Part shown: piece by piece, positions 58,960 through 64,000 of the stretch | Layout: every line of letters starts with the position of its first letter | How positions within the stretch are numbered: position 1 is the stretch's first letter | NCBI GenBank assembly: GCA_021163845.1 | Contig: JAGGTH010000077.1 | Span: forward strand, 38,009-102,008 | Length of the DNA: 64,000 nt | From: Helicobacteraceae bacterium | GTDB lineage: Bacteria; Campylobacterota; Campylobacteria; Campylobacterales; Sulfurimonadaceae | Direction: 5' to 3' | Translations under genes and position numbers: made by a program | Notes under the pieces: generated by a model | Seen by the model: the letters and a program-made list of their open reading frames with translations, nothing else | Database searches by the model: none | Told to the model about the DNA's origin: nothing

Positions 58960-59138
58960 AAATCAGTGCTAGTGTAGCAGGAGTCGGTGTAATGCGAGCT
59001 GGTTGGTGCGCTTATCGGAATCCAGCATTTTTAAATCCATTTAATCCATATCATCGAGCAGGATTTATTGCAAGAAAAACGTTTGAGGGCTTTAACGACT
59101 GGTATTTTTTTAGTGCGCGAAAACTACAAAATATGTAG
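58956..59138 (+). pseudogene. orphan Hcp C-terminal tip, without the Hcp part
   Basis: 60 codons with no credible own start (TTG overlapping the previous stop). Residues 4-23 (SASVAGVGVMRAGWCAYRNP) repeat the junction of the Hcp fusion: 53 of 60 bases agree between 58590-58649 and 58965-59024. After it the sequence is different (AFLNPFNPYHRAGFIARKTFEGF), i.e. an alternative tip. The last codons (FFSARKLQNM) resemble the end of the methyltransferase at 57824. Overlaps the hemerythrin gene by 15 bases on the other strand. Confidence 0.65.
58965..59024 (+). repeat. tip-junction repeat, copy 2
   Basis: Partner of 58590-58649, at the start of the orphan tip. Confidence 0.8.
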
Positions 59139-59942
59139 CCCTCTCTCAAAACAGATGATCTTGTGATCTTCGTTGACGATATGATTGACCAGCCAGATAT
59201 CAATAGAAGCGAGAAGTTCTTTTTCAAACTGTGTTAAAGAGAGTGTAGGAAGTCTTTTGATAAGGTCGTTGATCTGATCGATGATCCTTGTGTGAAGCTC
59301 TCTGTGCTCTGTTAGTTTTGGAAAAGAGATCGACTCCATATAACTCTCTTCTCGTTCAAAATGCTCTTTCATATAGCTATTGAGTTCTATGATCGTTTGG
59401 CGTATGTGTTTTTTTTTATCTTGTGCAGCATCGTGTTGAAGGGCTTTGAGAGCGATCATAAAAAGTTTTTGATGATCTTCATCGATCTCGGTATTGTTGA
59501 GTTTATACTCATTTCTCCATTCAAAGAGTTTACGAAGTCCAAGTTTATCTGCTCGAAAGTGCTGGACCTTTTTATCTTCTACCATGATGTGATGTACAAG
59601 AGAGTTTTTGACAAAGTCTAAAACCTTTGCATAAAGCTGTTCTGTATCCATATCTTGGATATTTTCAAGGATCGACTGGAGATAGTTCACGATCTCTTTA
59701 TGGATCTTTTTATGCTCTATGAGATAAGTGTAGCGAATCGACTCCATATAGCGCTCTTCATTGGCAAAGTGAACCTTTGTGTAGCGAATGAGCTGATCTA
59801 TAGCACCCTTTATAGCGACTTTGTCATTGCGGTATGTTTGCACAGCAGAAGCAAGCTCAAAAAGTCGTTTGTGTTCGGCATCAATTTTTTCATCCCCTAT
59901 GAGATAAAGACTTGACCATTCTATTGAATTACATTTACTCAT
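59124..59942 (-). CDS. tandem bacteriohemerythrin (two O2-binding domains)
   Basis: 272 residues holding two complete hemerythrin domains. Domain 1: DAEHKRLFE, HFANEERYME, EHKKIHKEI, HHIMVEDKK. Domain 2: DEDHQKLF, HFEREESYME, EHRELHTRI, NHIVNEDHK. All His/Glu/Asp di-iron ligands are present in both. Usual bacteriohemerythrins have one domain (~135 residues). No membrane or signalling domain, so an O2 carrier or scavenger in the cytoplasm. GGAATAAAATG start region. Confidence 0.92.
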   Translation of the reverse strand: MSKCNSIEWSSLYLIGDEKIDAEHKRLFELASAVQTYRNDKVAIKGAIDQLIRYTKVHFANEERYMESIRYTYLIEHKKIHKEIVNYLQSILENIQDMDTEQLYAKVLDFVKNSLVHHIMVEDKKVQHFRADKLGLRKLFEWRNEYKLNNTEIDEDHQKLFMIALKALQHDAAQDKKKHIRQTIIELNSYMKEHFEREESYMESISFPKLTEHRELHTRIIDQINDLIKRLPTLSLTQFEKELLASIDIWLVNHIVNEDHKIICFERGLHIL

Positions 59943-60025
59943 TTTATTCCAACTTGTTTTTCAGTGTTTGGATATGAGTATAACTGATAGAAATCTCAAA
60001 ATGGTCTCAAAGAGTGGAGAAAATA

Positions 60026-60436
60026 TTAGGCACTTAAATCGAGAGGCTTAAAGTCGCTTTCATAGAGTGTTTTTAAAGAGGAAGCGAGATGAAAGAGGGA
60101 AGCGCTATTGAGCATGATGCCATTTTTTTTGCTATTGATATATTCGTCGAGCTTTTGAAGGAGAGCCTCCTTGTTTAAAGCTTTGCCATCTGGACTAAGT
60201 GTTTGCTCGAGCATCACTTTGATGGCTTGTTTCTCACTTTGGAGTTTATCCTCAAGCAGGGCATCTAAAATATTAGAGGCTTTTTCATCCAAGATCTCAC
60301 TCTGATATTTCATCTTGTCTGTCTCTTGATCTGCTTGCTTTACTTGGGATGTACGAGACCTAGGACTGTTTTCATCAAAGGAAGAGTAATTGTTGAAAGA
60401 GTAAGGTAAATAAGAGGAGGTAGATCCTATTTCCAT
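60026..60436 (-). CDS. conserved-looking helical protein, unknown function
   Basis: 136 residues. The first ~40 are polar and probably disordered (STSSYLPYSFNNYSSFDENSPRSRTSQ), the rest forms amphipathic helices (ILDEKASNILDALLEDKLQSEKQAIKVMLEQ, EALLQKLDEYINSK, ASLFHLASSLKTLYESD). No signal peptide or membrane helix. No family recognised. Confidence 0.6.
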   Translation of the reverse strand: MEIGSTSSYLPYSFNNYSSFDENSPRSRTSQVKQADQETDKMKYQSEILDEKASNILDALLEDKLQSEKQAIKVMLEQTLSPDGKALNKEALLQKLDEYINSKKNGIMLNSASLFHLASSLKTLYESDFKPLDLSA

Positions 60437-60487
60437 ACAAGCCCCTAAGTGTTTTAAAAGGGTTAAAGCAAAATTTATTCCTTTTTG

Positions 60488-62287
60488 TTAAAAATACTTT
60501 TTGAGCCAGACACTTAGGATATAAAGTCCCCAAAGATGCTGCTTAAAACTCCCACGCGAAGCCGTATCGATATAGCTTTGGAGCTCTTTTTCATGGAAAA
60601 GTCCGGTTTGCTTATTCACCTCTACAATAAGCGAGATCTTGCCTGAGCTGATAAGGTACTCCATATAGGGATTAGAAAACCCTTTTTTCTTACGTTTGAG
60701 GATCTTTGCATCGAGTTTACCTTGCATCATCTCTTTGAGTAGAGATTTTGTAACTCCATCTTCATAGCGGAGCTTTGGGTCAATACTAAAGAGGGCGAGG
60801 GCGAGCTTATGGTCTAAAAATGGGGTGCGTGACTCAATGGAATGTGCCATACTCACACGATCGAGCTTGGTGAGAAAGTGTTCTGCTTGAAAAATATTGA
60901 GATCACTATAGCTATACCAAAGGCTCTCATCTGTGTGAGCTGAGTCTTCAAAGCGCTCTCGGTAGGGTGCGAGGTTTTGAAGCGATTCGTTATCTCTGAC
61001 ATTACGTCGCATCAGGCGATTTTTTTGCAAGTCGGTAAACTTCTCCCCCGAGGTACGAAAAAGAAGACTTTCATCAAAAATGCGCTTGTACCACTCCCAC
61101 TCTCTGTTCATCGAAAAGTTGGAGTGAAAATATTTTTTGAGCCAGTTCTTGTGTGCAAGGGTTGCGGCTTTTTGGATATCAAGATACTCAAAATATTGGC
61201 GATACCCCAAAAAGAGCTCATCGCTTCCCTCTCCACTCATCACTACCTTGTAACCATCTTTTTTGATATGCTCAAAAAGTAGATACAGGGGGATCGCCGC
61301 GGGATCATTAAGAGGTTCATCAAGCGTTTCAAAAACCGCTTCTAAGGCGTGTATGAACATCTGTTCATCTATCTCAACGTGGGTGTTTTGCACTCCCAAA
61401 AGCCTCGCACTCTCGCTCGCATTGGAGCGCTCATCATATTTGGCAAACTCTTTGTAGCCCAGTGTGTAGGTATGCAACTTCGTGCCGTGAGCTTTGGCGT
61501 AGTAGTTGATCGTAGCACTATCTATCCCCCCTGAGAGAAGAGACGCGACCTCTACATCCGAAGCAAGACGCATCTCAATAGACTCTTGTATAAGTGGCTC
61601 TAGAACTGCGATCGCTTTGCTTTTTATTTGTATGAGATTTGAGGGTGCATCGAGTAGATCAAAGTAGCGCTTCACTTGAGCAATACCATTTTCATAGATC
61701 AGATATTCTCCTGCCGCGAGTTTGTTGATCCCTTGAAAAAAAGTATGAGGCGGAGTGGGAGCGAGAAAACTGAGATAACTCATGAGTGCATCTTGATTGA
61801 GTTTGGTGTTTTTAAGAAAAGGGGTGAGCCCTTTGATCTCGGAGGCAAAAGAGAAGCTTGTGCTATTCTGCATATAAAACAGAGGCTTTTTCCCTAAGCG
61901 ATCACGAAAGAGATAAAGCTTTGTGCCATCAAGCACAGCGATAGCAAACATCCCACGAAGATGCCCTACAAAACCCTCACCCCATTTGAGATACGCTGCT
62001 AAAAGTACCTCCGTATCACTAGAAGTCTCAAAAGGGTAATCAAGCTCTGCGCGAAGCTCTTTGTGGTTATAGATCTCCCCATTAAAGGAGAGTAAAATAT
62101 CTTGGTGGCAAAGGGGCTGATGCGCGCGCGAGTGGGTGTCGATAATGCTGAGACGCTGGTGTGCAAAAAAAAGTGCCTTCCTCTCAACGACTCCACAATA
62201 ATCAGGTCCACGATGTGCAAGACGTGAGAGAGCATAACGAGCAAGAGAAGGGTCATAATCGCCTAAAATACCAAATATCGCGCACAT
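60488..62287 (-). CDS. asnB: asparagine synthase (glutamine-hydrolysing)
   Basis: 599 residues. N-terminal glutaminase with nucleophile C2 (MCAIFGILGDYD), LAHRGPDYCG, LSFNGEIYNHKELR; synthetase domain with PP-loop LLSGGIDSATI, SGEGSDELFLGYRQYF, LTKLDRVSMAHSIESRTPFLDH. Complete. May serve asparagine supply or, as with many AsnB-like proteins, surface polysaccharide amidation. Confidence 0.93.
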   Translation of the reverse strand: MCAIFGILGDYDPSLARYALSRLAHRGPDYCGVVERKALFFAHQRLSIIDTHSRAHQPLCHQDILLSFNGEIYNHKELRAELDYPFETSSDTEVLLAAYLKWGEGFVGHLRGMFAIAVLDGTKLYLFRDRLGKKPLFYMQNSTSFSFASEIKGLTPFLKNTKLNQDALMSYLSFLAPTPPHTFFQGINKLAAGEYLIYENGIAQVKRYFDLLDAPSNLIQIKSKAIAVLEPLIQESIEMRLASDVEVASLLSGGIDSATINYYAKAHGTKLHTYTLGYKEFAKYDERSNASESARLLGVQNTHVEIDEQMFIHALEAVFETLDEPLNDPAAIPLYLLFEHIKKDGYKVVMSGEGSDELFLGYRQYFEYLDIQKAATLAHKNWLKKYFHSNFSMNREWEWYKRIFDESLLFRTSGEKFTDLQKNRLMRRNVRDNESLQNLAPYRERFEDSAHTDESLWYSYSDLNIFQAEHFLTKLDRVSMAHSIESRTPFLDHKLALALFSIDPKLRYEDGVTKSLLKEMMQGKLDAKILKRKKKGFSNPYMEYLISSGKISLIVEVNKQTGLFHEKELQSYIDTASRGSFKQHLWGLYILSVWLKKYF

Positions 62288-62342
62288 TGCACAGCCTTAA
62301 TTTTTTTTGCAATTTTAGCACATTTCCTTTTGCTCTGCCTTT

Positions 62343-62430
62343 TGGAAGCGATGGCTTGCCTTCGCTCTGAACTTTCATAAAAGTTCTACATCCAAAGCCC
62401 TCTCTCTGCCAAAGGCAAGCCATTGGCTCC
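62343..62430. repeat. dispersed GATGGCTTGCCTT inverted repeat, locus h
   Basis: GGAAGCGATGGCTTGCCTTCGC, spacer with CTACATCCAAAGCCC, then GCCAAAGGCAAGCCATTGGC. Between asnB and the methyltransferase gene, both on the - strand. Confidence 0.75.
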
Positions 62431-62434
62431 TTGC

Positions 62435-63016
62435 TTATTTGAAAAATGCTACGCTGATGTCTCCTTGCATATAGTCTTCTTGAAACTCTACCTTTGCGAC
62501 CCCTAGCTCTTTAGCGATCTTTTGTAGTTTTTCTTTTGTGACATAGTTGTACATTTTGCTTTGGATATCTCCATAAAGGATATTAAAAAGAAATCCATAG
62601 CTAGAGGCTCTGTAGCAGTTTTGGACAAATAGGTAGGTCTCAAACTCACTTAAAATATTCATCGCTCCGCTACATACATAATAATCAGCCCGAGGGAGCC
62701 TTGCTTTGCAGATATCGGCATGGAGGGTCTGTTGACCGGTACGCTCGGATGTAATCGTGCACATCTCTTTGATAGAATCGATCCCGATGTAGTTTTTAGG
62801 CCTGAGAGATTTGCTTTGGATGTAGTGGTAAAAGTCGCCAAACCCACAGCCCGCATCGGCGAGAGAGAACTCTTCAAGCCTTGGTGGAAGCATCTCTAGG
62901 AGTATATCAAAGCGCTTCTCTTGGGATTCTTTGCCAAACCAGTGCAGACCTTGTGGGGTGATGCCGTGTTTTTTGAGTGATGCGATGTAGAATTTTTTGC
63001 TGTTGATGCGTGGCAT
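62435..63016 (-). CDS. class I SAM-dependent methyltransferase
   Basis: 193 residues: LADAGCGFGDFYHYI (SAM motif I), NYIGIDSIKEMCTI, TLHADICKARLPRADYYVCSGAMNIL, GFLFNILYGD. N-terminus RINSKKFYIASLKKHGITPQGLHWFGKESQ is typical of a small Campylobacterota family. Target unknown. Confidence 0.85.
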   Translation of the reverse strand: MPRINSKKFYIASLKKHGITPQGLHWFGKESQEKRFDILLEMLPPRLEEFSLADAGCGFGDFYHYIQSKSLRPKNYIGIDSIKEMCTITSERTGQQTLHADICKARLPRADYYVCSGAMNILSEFETYLFVQNCYRASSYGFLFNILYGDIQSKMYNYVTKEKLQKIAKELGVAKVEFQEDYMQGDISVAFFK

Positions 63017-63072
63017 GGGTTCCTTTCTTTAAAGCATAGTATATAATAACGAAGGAAATAAAGGAGAAAAGT

Positions 63073-63960
63073 ATGAGAGTAGCTGTGGTAGGGCTTGGTG
63101 GTGTGGGTGGATATATCGCCGCATCTTTGGCAAAAACATCTTACGATGTTGTGGGGTTTGCACGAGGCGCACATCTCGAAGCGATCAAAAAAAATGGCTT
63201 GCGTATCGTAGAAGATGAGAGAAGTTACTCTGTAGCTTTGGATGTAAGAGCTCTTGATGAGGTAGAGGGGAGTTTTGATATTGTTCTCTTTTGTGTCAAA
63301 AGTTACGATCTTGCGCAGGCTTACAAAGCTTTGGAACACACCCTACATCCCAAGAGTATTTTACTGAGCTTTTCAAACGGTGTTGCCAATGGCGATACAC
63401 TCCGCTCTCTCTCAGATGCACGCGTGCTTGATGGCTGTGTCTACATTCTCTCTCATATTGAGTCTGAGGGCGTTGTGCGCAAAAAAGGGAGGGTCTTTGC
63501 CGCTGTATTTGGGGGAGAAAGCGAAGCTGCATCGACACTCTCAGCACTTTTTGATGAGGCAGATCTTCGCTATAAAACACCAGAAAATATCCAAGAAGCA
63601 CTCTGGAAAAAGTATCTCTTTATCTCCGCTTTTGCCACACTGACAAGCTACTATGATAAAAGTATCGGTGCGCTTATGAAAGAAAATCTACAAGAGGTGC
63701 AGAGCCTTTTAAAAGAGATCAATAGTGTGGCAAAAGCCAAAGGGATAGATATAAGCGCTGAGGTGCAAAAAGCACTAGAGACTGCTGCGAGTCTCCCTTA
63801 CGATGCGAGCACTTCGATGCACCTAGATTTTCAAAACCACAAAAAGACAGAGTTAGAAGCTCTTAGTGGCTACATCCTCAAAGAGGCGCAAAGATATCAG
63901 ATCGCTACTCCCCTGATGCAGAGGTGTTATGAGCGCTTAGTTGTGCTATCTCCTCTTTGA
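63073..63960 (+). CDS. panE: 2-dehydropantoate 2-reductase (ketopantoate reductase)
   Basis: 295 residues. Rossmann GLGGVGGYIA, CVKSYDLAQA (K of NADPH/substrate region), SFSNGVANGDTL, GCVYILSHIESEGVV, EALWKKYLFISAFATLTSYY with the conserved K, SMHLDFQNHKKTELEALSGYI. NADPH-dependent step to pantoate in CoA synthesis. AAAGGAG upstream. Confidence 0.92.
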   Translation: MRVAVVGLGGVGGYIAASLAKTSYDVVGFARGAHLEAIKKNGLRIVEDERSYSVALDVRALDEVEGSFDIVLFCVKSYDLAQAYKALEHTLHPKSILLSFSNGVANGDTLRSLSDARVLDGCVYILSHIESEGVVRKKGRVFAAVFGGESEAASTLSALFDEADLRYKTPENIQEALWKKYLFISAFATLTSYYDKSIGALMKENLQEVQSLLKEINSVAKAKGIDISAEVQKALETAASLPYDASTSMHLDFQNHKKTELEALSGYILKEAQRYQIATPLMQRCYERLVVLSPL

Positions 63961-64000
63961 GTTTTTGCAAAGAGGTGGGGTCTGGAGATTTTGCGTATTT
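63905..64000 (-). CDS. possible 3' end of a gene running out of the window
   Basis: Reverse frame open from base 64000 to a TAG at 63905, reading KYAKSPDPTSLQKLKEEI, a plausible helical C-terminus. It overlaps the end of panE by about 56 bases, as several convergent gene pairs here do to a smaller extent. Too short to assign. Confidence 0.3.
   Translation of the reverse strand, partial: KYAKSPDPTSLQKLKEEIAQLSAHNTSASGE

Noticed and set aside
57906..59138. Complete T6SS cluster at the Hcp gene
   Set aside because: Neighbours are GAF, methyltransferase and hemerythrin genes; no sheath, baseplate or ClpV gene is in the window.

Overview
The window looks like a chromosome segment of a free-living Campylobacterota (Epsilonproteobacteria) member, of the Sulfurimonas/Sulfuricurvum/Sulfurovum kind. 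Reasons are the AT-rich DNA, the dense c-di-GMP and two-component gene content, hemerythrins and small c-type cytochromes, and the family types of accB-accC, gltX, tex, dbpA, a DUF1887 protein and a CusCBA-type pump. Genus cannot be fixed from sequence alone. No rRNA, tRNA or CRISPR array was recognised.

Region by region. 1-10.4 kb: end of a CitE-like lyase; a small exported protein; a GGDEF-EAL protein with a periplasmic CxxCH sensor; a four-gene co-directional cluster (receiver-PilZ regulator, ODP-like di-iron metallo-beta-lactamase protein, PAS histidine kinase, EAL-HDOD protein); dbpA and a YgjP-like metallopeptidase. 10.4-14 kb: SRPBCC protein and Blc-like lipocalin, then an accessory patch with a broken ParE-type toxin, a frameshifted REP-associated transposase between perfect REP palindromes, and a Fic protein flanked by 24-bp direct repeats copied from the 3' end of a GNAT gene. 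14-23 kb: tex, an Old Yellow Enzyme, an ADP-ribosylglycohydrolase, an Hsp20, and a PhnD-GAF-HD-GYP sensor. 23-28 kb: a three-gene operon (two membrane proteins plus a Card1/DUF1887-type CARF nuclease) with no CRISPR genes nearby; a toxin-antitoxin pair flanked by ~160-bp direct repeats; a decayed methylase end. 28-34.7 kb: Cus-type metal efflux and a PIN toxin pair. 34.7-42.1 kb: two two-component systems, a Cache-PAS diguanylate cyclase, a MarR-SDR operon. 42-51.7 kb: a large repeat-rich surface lipoprotein, a MazF-type module, an ABC exporter divergent from an ABC-F protein, gltX. 51.8-64 kb: SurA-like chaperone, small cytochrome c, accB-accC, cytidine/dCMP deaminase, arsC-like, tandem GAF proteins with a methyltransferase, an Hcp protein with a C-terminal extension plus small membrane protein and orphan tip, tandem hemerythrin, asnB, a methyltransferase, panE.

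Main themes. Signalling: at least four proteins make, break or bind c-di-GMP, and one cluster joins a PilZ regulator to an oxygen/iron-sensor-like protein. Mobile or conflict DNA: four toxin-antitoxin modules (one broken), Fic, RAYT/REP, an Hcp-linked putative toxin/immunity cassette and the orphan CARF nuclease. A dispersed inverted repeat built on GATGGCTTGCCTT sits at eight gene ends. Several genes have a promoter -10 hexamer only 5-8 bases before the start codon, suggesting leaderless transcripts.

The best candidates for undescribed biology are (1) the Hcp C-terminal tip cassette at 57.9-59.1 kb, with a DNA-conserved junction and a displaced second tip, and (2) the DUF1887 nuclease operon at 23.0-25.9 kb with its glycine-zipper membrane partner.
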